Shown here in pieces: positions 51,822 through 60,499 of a stretch of DNA of 64,000 bases. A program made the translations under genes and the position numbers. Within the stretch, counting starts at the first letter, position 1. Every line of letters starts with the position of its first letter. The DNA comes from Leucobacter chromiireducens (GTDB taxonomy: Bacteria > Actinomycetota > Actinomycetes > Actinomycetales > Microbacteriaceae), in assembly GCF_003917135.1 (NCBI RefSeq), contig NZ_RPDI01000011.1:1-64000 (forward strand). The letters are read 5' to 3'. The notes beneath the pieces were generated by a model. The model was given only the letters and a program-made list of their open reading frames with translations, was not told the origin of the DNA and made no database searches.

Positions 51822-53291
51822 CTACTCCTCCGGGGCGTGCTTGCTGAGGAACTCGTACATCTCCGTGTCATCCACGCCGGGGAACGTGCCCGCCGGCAGC
51901 GGCGAGAGCACGTGCGCGTGCATGCGCGCGCTCGGCCAGGCCTTCCCCTCCCACCGCGAGAGCAGCCCGGGCTCCGGGGTGCGGCAGCACGCGGGATCCG
52001 GGCAACTCGACGCCTTTCGCACGGCGGTGTCGCGGCCGCGGAACCACTTCGCGTCGTCGAACGCGACCCCACACGCGATCGCGAAGGGGCCGAGCTCGGC
52101 GTCCCCGGTCTGCACGCTCGTCCAGAACGTGCCGTTCGGAGTGTCCGTGTACTGGTAGAACTCGCTCGTGCGGTTGGTGCGGCTGAACGCGGTGCGGCCG
52201 CCCCACTTGTGGCACAGCGACTCGCCCTCGATGGAGCCCTGCGCATCGCTCGGGAAGGGAAGGCCGTCGTTCTCGTAGCCGCGCACGAGCGCGCCAGCGC
52301 CGTCGGCGCGGTAGTGGTGCACGCGGAGGCCGAGGTGGCGGGTCGCGATGTTCGTGAAGCGGTGGGCCGCCGCCTCGTGCGTCACCCCGAATGCGTCCCG
52401 GAAGTCCTCGATGGCGAGGTTGCGATTGCGCTTCGCCTGCTGCAGGAAGTCGACGGCGCGGGCCTCCGGGATGAGGCAGGCCGCCGCGAAGTAGTTGATC
52501 TGCAGCCGCTGTTCGAGAAATTCCGCGTAACTTTTCGGCTCGGAGTGCCCGAGCACGCGGTGCGCCATGGCCTGGAGCGCGAGGGAGCGGAGGCCGTGGC
52601 CCCCGGGGATCGATGCCGGCGGCAGGTAGATGCGGCCGTTCTCCAGATCGGTGATGCTCCGGGTGTTCGAGGGGAGGTCGTCAACGAAGATGAGCGTGAA
52701 GCCCAGCATCTCGGCAAGCATGGCGACCTGCCGGTGCGTGACCGCGCCGGTGGTGTGGCCGATCCGGCGCATGAGGTCCGAGGCAACGAGCTCGATGTCC
52801 TGAATGTAGTTGTCCTGCTCGCGCATCTTGAGACGGATCTCGGTGTTCGCGCGCCTGGCCTCCTCGGAGGTGGTCGCGGCGGCCCGCGAGCGCTGCGCGA
52901 GCTCGCGGTGGAGGCCGATGAGCGCCTCGAGGGTCTCGTCGCCGAGCGTGCGCGGCGCGCGCACGTGGGGGAGGCCCAGGCGCTGATAGGCGGGGGTGGC
53001 CTGCGCGCGCTCGAGCTCCACCTCGAGCGCGCTGCGCCGATCCGGCGCCTCGCCCGTCAGAAACGCCGCGGGATCGGTGCCGAGCTCGCGCCCCAGCGCT
53101 TGCAGCAGGCTGAGCTTGGGCTCGCGCTTGCCGTTCTCGATGAGCGAGAGCTGACTCGCCACGACGCCCACGCGCTCGCCCAGCTGCTCGAGGGTCAGGC
53201 CCGCCTGCGTGCGGAAGAATCTGAGGCGTTTTCCGAGCACCAGTCGGTCGAGCTCGGCCTCTGCGGCTGGAGAAACACTGTTGGGAGCCAT
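51822..53291 (-). CDS. ramB: RamB-type transcriptional regulator (XRE + IrrE-like + DUF2083)
   Basis: A 489-aa regulator. The XRE helix-turn-helix lies near residues 20-70 (LRFFRTQAGLTLEQLGERVG, SQLSLIENGKREPKLSLLQA). The middle is an IrrE/DUF955-like domain whose zinc motif is degraded to MAHRVLGH (no HExxH). The last third is DUF2083-like with Cys residues in CHKWGGRTAF and SCPDPACCR. RamB proteins control acetate, glyoxylate and propionate metabolism in actinobacteria. The ATG at 53291 lies six bases after TATAGT, giving a leaderless mRNA; the 14 extra codons upstream are not needed. It is divergent from pckG and may control it. Confidence 0.85.
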   Translation of the reverse strand: MAPNSVSPAAEAELDRLVLGKRLRFFRTQAGLTLEQLGERVGVVASQLSLIENGKREPKLSLLQALGRELGTDPAAFLTGEAPDRRSALEVELERAQATPAYQRLGLPHVRAPRTLGDETLEALIGLHRELAQRSRAAATTSEEARRANTEIRLKMREQDNYIQDIELVASDLMRRIGHTTGAVTHRQVAMLAEMLGFTLIFVDDLPSNTRSITDLENGRIYLPPASIPGGHGLRSLALQAMAHRVLGHSEPKSYAEFLEQRLQINYFAAACLIPEARAVDFLQQAKRNRNLAIEDFRDAFGVTHEAAAHRFTNIATRHLGLRVHHYRADGAGALVRGYENDGLPFPSDAQGSIEGESLCHKWGGRTAFSRTNRTSEFYQYTDTPNGTFWTSVQTGDAELGPFAIACGVAFDDAKWFRGRDTAVRKASSCPDPACCRTPEPGLLSRWEGKAWPSARMHAHVLSPLPAGTFPGVDDTEMYEFLSKHAPEE

Positions 53292-53297
53292 AACTTG

Positions 53298-53303
53298 ACT
53301 ATA
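53298..53303 (-). promoter_or_regulatory. -10 element of the ramB leaderless promoter
   Basis: On the minus strand TATAGT, six bases (CAAGTT) and ATG. The ramB-pckG gap is unusually AT-rich. Confidence 0.65.
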
Positions 53304-53419
53304 CGACAAAAACACGGAAAATTTACGCCTCATTTGGTGAACGGAGCGTGAATGCCTTCATCAGAATGGAGATGTCACCGATTCTTCGCCGGTGGGATCT
53401 TGAGGAGCACGACATAGAC

Positions 53420-55267
53420 ATGGGTATCAGCCAGATCGTCGAGAACGAGATTTCGTTCGCAGACCTCGTCGCCGCAGACGCGACCACGAACAACACCGAG
53501 GTCATCCAGTGGGTCACCGAAGTCGCCGAGCTCACGCAGCCCGACGCGGTCGTGTGGTGCACCGGGTCCCAGGACGAGTGGAACCGCATCACCTCGGAAA
53601 TGGTCGAGGCTGGCACGCTGATCCCGCTCAACAAGGATCTCCGCCCCGGCAGCTTCCTCGCGCGCTCGCACCCCGCGGACGTCGCACGCGTTGAGGACCG
53701 CACGTTCATCTGCTCGGAGAACGAGGCCGACGCCGGCCCCACGAACAACTGGGTCGCGCCCGACGCGATGAAGGCCGAGCTCATGCCGCTCTTCGCCGGC
53801 TCGATGCGCGGCCGCACGATGTACGTCGTGCCGTTCTCGATGGGCCCCGTCGGCGGCGCGATCACGCAGCTCGGCATCGAGATCACCGATTCCCCCTACG
53901 CCGTGCTCAACATGCGCATCATGACCCGCATGGGGCAGGCGGCGCTCGACGGGATCCTCCCCGGATCCGAGTGGGTGCGCACCGTGCACTCGGTCGGCGC
54001 TCCGCTCGAGCCCGGCGAGGAGGACAGCGCCTGGCCCTGCAACGACACGAAGTACATCACTCACTTCCCCGAGACCCTTGAGGTCTGGTCGTACGGCTCG
54101 GGCTACGGCGGCAACGCGCTCCTCTCGAAGAAGTGCTTCGCGCTGCGCATCGCCAGCGTGATGGGCAAGAACGAGGGTTGGCTCGCCGAGCACATGCTGC
54201 TCCTCAAGCTCACGAACACCGAGACGAACAAGGCATACCACCTGTCCGCAGCGTTCCCCTCGGCGTGCGGCAAGACGAACCTCGCGATGCTCCAGCCGAC
54301 GATCCCGGGCTGGAAGGTCGAGACCATCGGCGACGACATCGCCTGGCTGCGCCCCGGCACCGACGGTCGCCTCTACGCGATCAACCCGGAGGCGGGCTTC
54401 TTCGGCGTGGCTCCCGGCACCGGAGAGTCGACGAACCCCGTCGCCATGGAGACGCTCTGGGGCAACACGATCTACACGAACGTCGCCCTGACCGACGACG
54501 GCGATGTGTGGTGGGAGGGTAAGACCGACGAGGTGCCCGCGCACCTGATCGACTGGCAGGGCAACGACTGGACCCCAGAGTCCGGCCGCGTCGCCGCTCA
54601 CCCGAACTCGCGCTTCACGGTGCCGATCCAGCAGACGCCGACGCTGGCGCAGGACTGGTACGAGCAGAACGGCGTGCCCCTCGACGCGATCCTGTTCGGT
54701 GGCCGCCGCGCCACCAACGTGCCGCTCGTCGCGCAGTCGCTGTCCTGGGATCACGGCGTCTTCGTTGGCGCGACGATCTCCTCGGAGAAGACCGCTGCGC
54801 AGGAGGGGACCGTCGGCGAGCTCCGCCGCGACCCGTTCGCGATGCTGCCCTTCTGCGGCTACAACATGGCCGACTACTGGGGTCACTGGCTCGAGATGGG
54901 TGAGCAGCTCGGCGACAAGGCACCGAAGATCTTCCAGGTCAACTGGTTCCGCAAGGGCGCCGATGGTCGCTTCCTGTGGCCGGGCTTCGGCGACAACTCG
55001 CGCGTGATCGACTGGGTGATCCGCCGAGTCGAGGGCGACGTGTCCGGTCGCGAGACCGCCGTTGGCACCGTGCCTGCCGCCGGCGAGCTGAACCTCGACG
55101 GCATCGAGGTGCCCGAGGCCGACCTCGCCGAGCTCTTCGCGATCGATCCCGCCTCGTGGCTCGCCGAGTCCGACCTCACCGAGGAGTTCTTCGCGCAGTT
55201 CGGAGACCGCGTGCCGGCTGCGCTGCGTGAGCAGCTCGCAGCTCTCCGCACTCGCCTGAGCGCGTAG
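53420..55267 (+). CDS. pckG: Phosphoenolpyruvate carboxykinase (GTP)
   Basis: A 615-aa GTP-dependent [19 protein letters not shown] is the kinase loop with the reactive cysteine; the metal and oxaloacetate-binding residues are in [13 protein letters not shown] and TIGDDIAWL, and [12 protein letters not shown] with [11 protein letters not shown] are typical of the GTP form. It converts oxaloacetate and GTP to phosphoenolpyruvate and CO2, the first gluconeogenic step. The ATG at 53420 has GAGGAG 12 bases upstream and gives the usual length; a start at 53348 would add 24 residues. Confidence 0.97.
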   Translation: MGISQIVENEISFADLVAADATTNNTEVIQWVTEVAELTQPDAVVWCTGSQDEWNRITSEMVEAGTLIPLNKDLRPGSFLARSHPADVARVEDRTFICSENEADAGPTNNWVAPDAMKAELMPLFAGSMRGRTMYVVPFSMGPVGGAITQLGIEITDSPYAVLNMRIMTRMGQAALDGILPGSEWVRTVHSVGAPLEPGEEDSAWPCNDTKYITHFPETLEVWSYGSGYGGNALLSKKCFALRIASVMGKNEGWLAEHMLLLKLTNTETNKAYHLSAAFPSACGKTNLAMLQPTIPGWKVETIGDDIAWLRPGTDGRLYAINPEAGFFGVAPGTGESTNPVAMETLWGNTIYTNVALTDDGDVWWEGKTDEVPAHLIDWQGNDWTPESGRVAAHPNSRFTVPIQQTPTLAQDWYEQNGVPLDAILFGGRRATNVPLVAQSLSWDHGVFVGATISSEKTAAQEGTVGELRRDPFAMLPFCGYNMADYWGHWLEMGEQLGDKAPKIFQVNWFRKGADGRFLWPGFGDNSRVIDWVIRRVEGDVSGRETAVGTVPAAGELNLDGIEVPEADLAELFAIDPASWLAESDLTEEFFAQFGDRVPAALREQLAALRTRLSA

Positions 55268-55297
55268 CGCGCGGCGCCACTCAGGCGCGCACCGACC

Positions 55298-55335
55298 CGT
55301 AGGCCCCGTCGTTCTGCCCAACGACGGGGCCTACG
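55298..55335 (+). terminator. Terminator of pckG
   Basis: Perfect 16-bp arms (55298-55313 and 55320-55335) with a 6-nt loop. Confidence 0.85.
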
Positions 55336-55559
55336 TCTGCTCTGCACTGACACCTGCGTGGTTCGCTCTCATTTCACGGTCTCTCCTACTCAGTTCTCGT
55401 AGCCCGGTCTCTGGTGTGCTACTTACACACTCATTCCGAACGTACCGTCGAAGTGTGGGGGCACTCGTGCCCGCATGGCGCCCCGAGCGGCTGAGTCCTC
55501 GGGTGAGCGCCGTCGGCGTCGCCTGAGGCGAGCCGGCTCATCGACAAGGGGGCACTGCT

Positions 55560-57479
55560 ATGACGAAGACACACTCGCGCCGCACGCTCGGCGCACGAAG
55601 CGCGGTCGGCGCCGCGCTCGGCGGCGCACTCGCGCTGCTGCTCGCGACGCCCACGCTCGCGCTGGAGATGCCGACGGACTCCGCAGCGACAGTGAGCGGG
55701 GCAACCTCGCGCGCGGCGACGTCGTTCACGCCCGATCTGCAGACCGAGATCCACATCGGTGACGAGGTGCGCCCGAGCGACTTCGTCGCCGCACCGGACG
55801 GTCTCACCGGCTATGTCGTCGCCGACGAGCTGAACGAGCTCGTCTTCATCGACCTCACGACGCGCACGGTCATCGACCGGCTCGAACTCCCCGCGAGCGG
55901 CGCGAAGTACATTCGTATCACCGCCGACGGCTCGCGCGCCGTGATCGCGCTGACGAACAGCACCTGGTCGAAGGGGATCGCGGTCGTCGACCTCGTCGAG
56001 CGGCGCGTGCTGAGCACCGCGACCGACGTGGTCGAGAACATCCAGGAGTTCGCGGTCGCGAGCGACGGACAGTCCTTCACCGTGCTCGGGCTCAACGGCG
56101 ACCTCGAACGGATCGACATGACCACGGGTGAGGTGCTGGTGAGCCGGACGCTCACGGGCATGAACTTCCACGCTATGCAGCTCATCGCGGGCGACTCGCA
56201 GCTGCTCGTCGGCCACGATGACACGGTCTACACCCTCGACGCCGCGACGCTTGCCGATGTCTCGGTGACCACGATCGAGGGGATCGAATCGGTCGGCATG
56301 CTGCGCACGGACGGCTCGGACGAGCGCGTGTACTTCTCCGACAGCTCTGGCTCACGCCTGGGCCTCATCAACCCGGCGAGCGGGGAGACGCTCGGCTCGG
56401 TCGCGGTCGGCAACCTGATGCACGACGTGGTCGGCTCGGACGCGGAGAACCGCGCGTTTGGCAACGTGCCCTATTGGGACATGGTGATGGCCGCCGACTT
56501 CACGAGCGGCGCGCGCTCCGAGAGCTTCCGCGCGACCCCGACGGCCCCGTTCTCGATTACCCGGAACCCCGTCACCGGTGATCTCCTGACCGCCAACGGC
56601 GGCTGGAGCAACGCGGAGAAGGGGAGCACCGTCTCGATCATGAACGCGCCGAGCGTCACGAACCCGGGTGACGTTTCCGTCACCGAGCCGGGCGAGCAGG
56701 TGCGGTTTGAGATCGAGGCGGTCGGCATCAAGCGCAGCCACGGCGGCGGCGTGCAGTGGCAGTCGTCCGCCGACGGGGAGACCTGGACCGATATCGAGGG
56801 CGCGACCGACGAGCAGCTGGATGTCGTGGTCGAGGCCGAGAACCTCAATCTTTCCTACCGGGTGCGCTGGAGCGACGACTTCTGGGGCCAGTCCGGCGCG
56901 AGCGCGTCGGCACGGGTGAACGCACCCGCACCAAAGATCACGTTCGACGGACCGCTGGCCGACGGCACCGTCGGCGCGCCATACCCAGCGGTGACCATCA
57001 CGGCGACCGGCCTCGCAGACCTGCGCTGGAGCGCCAACGATCATGACGCGGCGAGCCGCGCCACCGTGGTCGGCCTGCCGGCCGGAATGCAGCTCGACGC
57101 GGAGAACGGCGCGCTCAGCGGCACCCCGGAGGCCGCGGGGGAGTACACCTTCACGGTTCGCGTGACCGACAGCTTTGGTGCCGACGAGCGTGACTACACC
57201 CTCACGGTGCGCGAGGCCGACGGCGGTACCGGGCCGACAGGACCGACTGATCCGACCGGGCCGACGGGGCCGACCGGGCCGACCGGTCCCGCCGATCCGA
57301 GCGGCCCAGGCACCACGCCGGGGACCGACAGCACGAGCACTGGGCAGCCGGGCGGAGCGAAGACCGGCGTGCTGAGCACGACGGGCGGGGCAGCACCCAT
57401 CGCGCTCGGGGTGCTCGCAGCGACCGGGATCATTGCTGGCGCGATCGCCCTCCTCGTGGCGCGCCGCCGGGCGGCGTAG
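55560..57479 (+). CDS. Cell-wall-anchored beta-propeller/Ig-like surface protein
   Basis: A 639-aa exported protein. A signal peptide (GALALLLATPTLALEMP) is followed by a YVTN/WD40-like propeller (about 60-360; repeats such as VFIDLTTRTVIDRLELPASG and AVVDLVERRVLSTATDVVE), an Ig-like domain (EPGEQVRFEIEA to ASARVNAP), a putative-Ig/cadherin-like domain (VTITATGLADLRW to RDYTLTV), a collagen-like tract of GPTGPT units, and a C-terminal sorting signal: LSTTGG, a hydrophobic stretch (IALGVLAATGIIAGAIALL) and RRR. The sorting motif is not canonical LPxTG. A surface adhesion or binding role is inferred. The 292-bp gap before it, after the pckG terminator, shows no gene and no clear promoter. Confidence 0.85.
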   Translation: MTKTHSRRTLGARSAVGAALGGALALLLATPTLALEMPTDSAATVSGATSRAATSFTPDLQTEIHIGDEVRPSDFVAAPDGLTGYVVADELNELVFIDLTTRTVIDRLELPASGAKYIRITADGSRAVIALTNSTWSKGIAVVDLVERRVLSTATDVVENIQEFAVASDGQSFTVLGLNGDLERIDMTTGEVLVSRTLTGMNFHAMQLIAGDSQLLVGHDDTVYTLDAATLADVSVTTIEGIESVGMLRTDGSDERVYFSDSSGSRLGLINPASGETLGSVAVGNLMHDVVGSDAENRAFGNVPYWDMVMAADFTSGARSESFRATPTAPFSITRNPVTGDLLTANGGWSNAEKGSTVSIMNAPSVTNPGDVSVTEPGEQVRFEIEAVGIKRSHGGGVQWQSSADGETWTDIEGATDEQLDVVVEAENLNLSYRVRWSDDFWGQSGASASARVNAPAPKITFDGPLADGTVGAPYPAVTITATGLADLRWSANDHDAASRATVVGLPAGMQLDAENGALSGTPEAAGEYTFTVRVTDSFGADERDYTLTVREADGGTGPTGPTDPTGPTGPTGPTGPADPSGPGTTPGTDSTSTGQPGGAKTGVLSTTGGAAPIALGVLAATGIIAGAIALLVARRRAA

Positions 57480-57550
57480 CCGCGGAACCCGCACGCCGGG
57501 GCGCTGGGAATCCATGGGGTTCCGAGCGCCCCGGTGTTCGTGTGCGCCGG

Positions 57551-57624
57551 TCCCCCCACTGGGATTCGAACCCAGACTGTGCCGATTTTAAGTCGGCTGC
57601 CTCTGCCGGTTGGGCTATGGGGGG
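57551..57624 (-). tRNA. tRNA with anticodon UAA (Leu by anticodon), class I fold
   Basis: The minus strand folds as a cloverleaf: acceptor CCCCCCA with TGGGGGG, discriminator A, anticodon stem GCCGA/TCGGC with loop CTTAAAA (anticodon TAA), T-arm CTGGG-TTCGAAT-CCCAG. The variable region is only five bases (ACAGT), whereas bacterial tRNA-Leu normally has a long variable arm. The D-arm is slightly irregular (GCCC against AGGC, one mismatch, one extra loop base), and the first pair is C-G rather than G-C. CCA is not encoded. It may be a rare-codon, mis-decoding or regulatory tRNA; the charging enzyme cannot be told from sequence. Confidence 0.8.
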
Positions 57625-57714
57625 CCGCCCCCATGTTCCCACACGCGGGGCAGGCAGACGGTACTGCACGGCTGCGCTACGGCGCGGCCGCCCTGCTGAG
57701 CGTCCGCACCAGCG

Positions 57715-58452
57715 CTACTCCTCATCGACCTGGCGCAGGAACGCGCGGGTGCGCTCCTCGGTGGGGGCCCCGAAGAGGTCGGCCGGCGCCCCGGCCTCGA
57801 CGATCACCCCCTCGTCCATGAACAGGACCCGGTCGGCGACCCTGCGGGCGAACGTCATCTCGTGCGTGACCACCACCATCGTCATGCCCTCCTCGGCCAG
57901 ATCCTGCATCACCGCGAGCACCTCGCCGACGAGCTCGGGATCGAGCGCGGAGGTCGGCTCGTCGAACAGCAGAATCTTGGGTTCCATCGCGAGCGCACGT
58001 GCGATCGCCACGCGCTGCTGCTGCCCGCCGGAGAGCTGCGCAGGGTACGCCTCCGCTTTCTCGCGCAGGCCGACCTTGTCGAGGAGTCGCAGCGCGCGCT
58101 CCTCGGCGGCCGCCCGAGATACGCCACGCACGATGCGCGGCGCGAGCGCGACATTGCCGAGCGCGGTGCGGTTCGGGAAGAGGTTGAACTGCTGGAATAC
58201 CATCCCGATCTCGGTGCGGATCGCGTCGATGTCGACGCGCGGCGCGCTCAGCTCGTGCCCGTCGATCCGGATCGAGCCCGCGGAGCTGCGCTCGAGCCGG
58301 TTCAGGCAGCGCAGGAGCGTGCTCTTGCCCGAGCCTGACGGCCCGATGACGCACACCACCTCGGACTCGGAGACCGTGAGGTCGATCCCGCGCAGCACCT
58401 CGGTGCCCCCGAACTCCTTGCGCAGCTGCGTGACCTCGATGATGTCGCTCAT
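57715..58452 (-). CDS. Polar amino acid ABC transporter, ATPase
   Basis: A 245-aa ATPase of the GlnQ/HisP group. Walker [20 protein letters not shown]-loop in [18 protein letters not shown], signature [15 protein letters not shown], Walker [18 protein letters not shown], and H-loop VVVTHEM are intact. It powers uptake of a polar amino acid with the permease and binding protein encoded upstream on the same strand. Its ATG overlaps the permease stop by 4 bp. Confidence 0.95.
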   Translation of the reverse strand: MSDIIEVTQLRKEFGGTEVLRGIDLTVSESEVVCVIGPSGSGKSTLLRCLNRLERSSAGSIRIDGHELSAPRVDIDAIRTEIGMVFQQFNLFPNRTALGNVALAPRIVRGVSRAAAEERALRLLDKVGLREKAEAYPAQLSGGQQQRVAIARALAMEPKILLFDEPTSALDPELVGEVLAVMQDLAEEGMTMVVVTHEMTFARRVADRVLFMDEGVIVEAGAPADLFGAPTEERTRAFLRQVDEE

Positions 58453-59117
58453 GTGTGGTCCAATCTGCGCTCGATGAGGGTGAGCACGCGCGACAGCGTG
58501 AGCGTGATCACGAGGTAGAACGCCGCGACGGTGGTGTAGATCTCGACCGCGTTGAAGTGGCTGGCCGCGATGAGGCGGCCCTGGAAGATCAGCTCGGGAA
58601 CAAGGATCACCGAGAGGAGCGAGGTGTCCTTGATGCTGATGATGAACTGGTTGCCGAGCGGCGGGATCATCCGCCGAAACGCCTGCGGCCAGACCACGTG
58701 CACCGCCGCGGCCACACTGCTCATGCCGAGCGAGCGCCCAGCCTCGGTCTGCCCGCGGTCGATGGACTGCACGGCGCCGCGCACGATCTCGCCGATGTAC
58801 GCGCCGGAGTTGAGCCCGATCACGATGATGCCGGCGACGAGCGACGGCAGGGTATAGCCCGTGAGGAGGGGCAGCGCGAAGTAGATCCAGATCGCCTGCA
58901 CGAGCACGGGGGTGCCGCGGAACAGCTCGATGTAGGCGATGCTGAGCCACGCGATCGGGCGGATCCGGTTCAGCCGGCCGAGGCCGCTGAGCGCCCCGAG
59001 CGCGAAGCCGATCGCGAGGCCGACCACCGCGACGAGAAGCGTGATCCAGAGCCCGCGAGCGAGCGCTGGCAGGAAGTCGATGACGCCGACCCAGTCAAAG
59101 CCGGTAATGATGTTCAT
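58449..59117 (-). CDS. Polar amino acid ABC transporter, permease
   Basis: A 222-aa HEQRo/HisM-type permease with about five helices. [40 protein letters not shown], and [17 protein letters not shown] (the EAA coupling loop) are typical. It overlaps the ATPase gene by 4 bp and follows the binding-protein gene after a hairpin-containing 66-bp gap. A single permease probably works as a homodimer. Confidence 0.94.
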   Translation of the reverse strand: MNIITGFDWVGVIDFLPALARGLWITLLVAVVGLAIGFALGALSGLGRLNRIRPIAWLSIAYIELFRGTPVLVQAIWIYFALPLLTGYTLPSLVAGIIVIGLNSGAYIGEIVRGAVQSIDRGQTEAGRSLGMSSVAAAVHVVWPQAFRRMIPPLGNQFIISIKDTSLLSVILVPELIFQGRLIAASHFNAVEIYTTVAAFYLVITLTLSRVLTLIERRLDHT

Positions 59118-59143
59118 CGGAGCTCGCGAGCGGTCGCCGGGCC

Positions 59144-59167
59144 GCGCCCCCGAGAACTCGGGGGCGC
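59144..59167. other. Hairpin between binding-protein and permease genes
   Basis: Perfect 11-bp stem GCGCCCCCGAG/CTCGGGGGCGC with a 2-nt loop. On the minus strand no T-run follows, so it probably protects the abundant binding-protein mRNA or attenuates the downstream genes. Confidence 0.65.
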
Positions 59168-59183
59168 TTTTGCGGTCCGCATG

Positions 59184-60014
59184 CTATTGCGCTGCTGACT
59201 CGAGCTCGTCGAGCCAGGGTGGCTCGGTGCCGAACCAGCGTTCGTGGATATCGGTGTAGCGCCCGTCGGCGATGAGCGAGGCGAGCGCAGCGTTCACCGC
59301 ATCGAGGAGCGCCTCATTGCCCTTCGAAGCGGCGATCCCGTAGTCCTGCGCCTCGAGGAGATCCCCGACCACCTTGAGCTTCCCCGCGCCGGTGGTGCTG
59401 ATGTAGTACTCCACATTCGGTGCGTCGTAGAGCACCGCGTCGGCGCTGCCGCCCTCGACGGCGAGGTATGCCTGATCGAGCTGCTCGAACGGCAGCGGCT
59501 TCGCCGTCGGCACGTGCTCCGCGAGGTAGTCGAGCGGCGCGGAACCGAGGCGGGACGCGACCGTGAGGTCTGCGAGGTCCTCGACGCTGGAGATCGTCGA
59601 GTTGTCGACCGGCACGCCGACGAGGATGCCCGAACGGTAGTACGGATCGGAGAAGTCAACGGTCTGCTTGCGCTCTTCCGTGATCGTGATGCCCGCGATT
59701 GCGAGATCGAACGCGCCGGTCTGGAGACCGGGGATGATGCCGTCGAAGTTCGTGGTTTCGAGGGCGATCTCGAAGCCGACCTCCTCCGCGATCGCGGTGA
59801 TCAGGTCGACGTCGAAGCCGACGTGCTCGCCGCCCTCGTCGAACGCGAACGGAACGAACGAGTTGTCCGTGACAACGGTGTAGGTGTCCTCAAGCGCGGT
59901 GTCTTCCGCTGCGTCACCGCCGTCCGCCGCAGGCGCGCACCCGACGACGCTGACGGCGAGGAGCGCGGCGAGGAGCGCTGCTGGTGTGTGTTTCGTGCGT
60001 GAAAAGATTGGCAA
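59184..60014 (-). CDS. Polar amino acid ABC transporter, substrate-binding lipoprotein
   Basis: A 276-aa family-3 binding protein. The signal peptide ends in a lipobox (LLAVSVVGCAPA). VTDNSFVPFAFDEGGEHVGF, DVDLITAIAEEVGF, AGITITEERKQTVDFSDPYY and LGSAPLDYLAEHV follow the standard order. A TTG at 60014 lies eight bases after GGAAGG and directly opens the signal peptide; there is no ATG in the right place. It heads the transporter operon. The substrate is probably glutamine, another polar amino acid or a related amine. Confidence 0.9.
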   Translation of the reverse strand: MPIFSRTKHTPAALLAALLAVSVVGCAPAADGGDAAEDTALEDTYTVVTDNSFVPFAFDEGGEHVGFDVDLITAIAEEVGFEIALETTNFDGIIPGLQTGAFDLAIAGITITEERKQTVDFSDPYYRSGILVGVPVDNSTISSVEDLADLTVASRLGSAPLDYLAEHVPTAKPLPFEQLDQAYLAVEGGSADAVLYDAPNVEYYISTTGAGKLKVVGDLLEAQDYGIAASKGNEALLDAVNAALASLIADGRYTDIHERWFGTEPPWLDELESAAQ

Positions 60015-60287
60015 CGTTTCGGCCTTCCGAGTGGTCCGGCCCCCGGCTCCACGGTAGGCATGCCCGCGAGAAAGGGTCAACCTGCGCGCGCCACGAGCGC
60101 CGGAAAACTCCCGCAAACTCGGCTGAGTGCCGGCTGGAGACCTCCGGAATCACGCGGATCACGCGGGAAGGTCACGTTCCGATACCAAGCCGGATCGCGC
60201 GGGGGCGGAGCGCGGCGTGCTAGGGCGGAGCGAGGCTGCCCGGGCAGGAGTGCGGTCGCCCGGCCGCGCCCCGAGTATGCTGGCCGC

Positions 60288-60437
60288 GTGCCCCTCGCAA
60301 AGATTCTGCTCGTCGTCGTGCTCCTCGGCGCCGCCGCGATCGCTCTGCTCATGCGCTACCGGGTCTGGCGCGCGCGCCGCGCCGAAGCGCGCGCGAGGTG
60401 GCAGGCAGACGTCGACCGGGCGACCCGCGACAGCTAG
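60288..60437 (+). CDS. Small single-span membrane protein (49 aa)
   Basis: TATGCT (60276-60281), six bases, then GTG 60288, the arrangement of a leaderless mRNA. The 49-aa product has one helix (ILLVVVLLGAAAIALLM) and a strongly basic tail (RYRVWRARRAEARARWQ), so it is N-out/C-in or a membrane-anchored peptide. No family is recognised. The 273-bp gap back to the binding protein contains nothing else of note. Confidence 0.6.
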   Translation: MPLAKILLVVVLLGAAAIALLMRYRVWRARRAEARARWQADVDRATRDS

Positions 60438-60499
60438 TCCCGGAAAACCACCTCCACGGCCCGCCCCGCAGACCACCCGGGAGGGCATACACTTCGGGT

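Noticed and set aside
57551-57624. Attachment site for an integrated element at the tRNA
   Set aside because: No integrase, no second copy of the tRNA 3' end and no mobile genes were seen on either side within the window.
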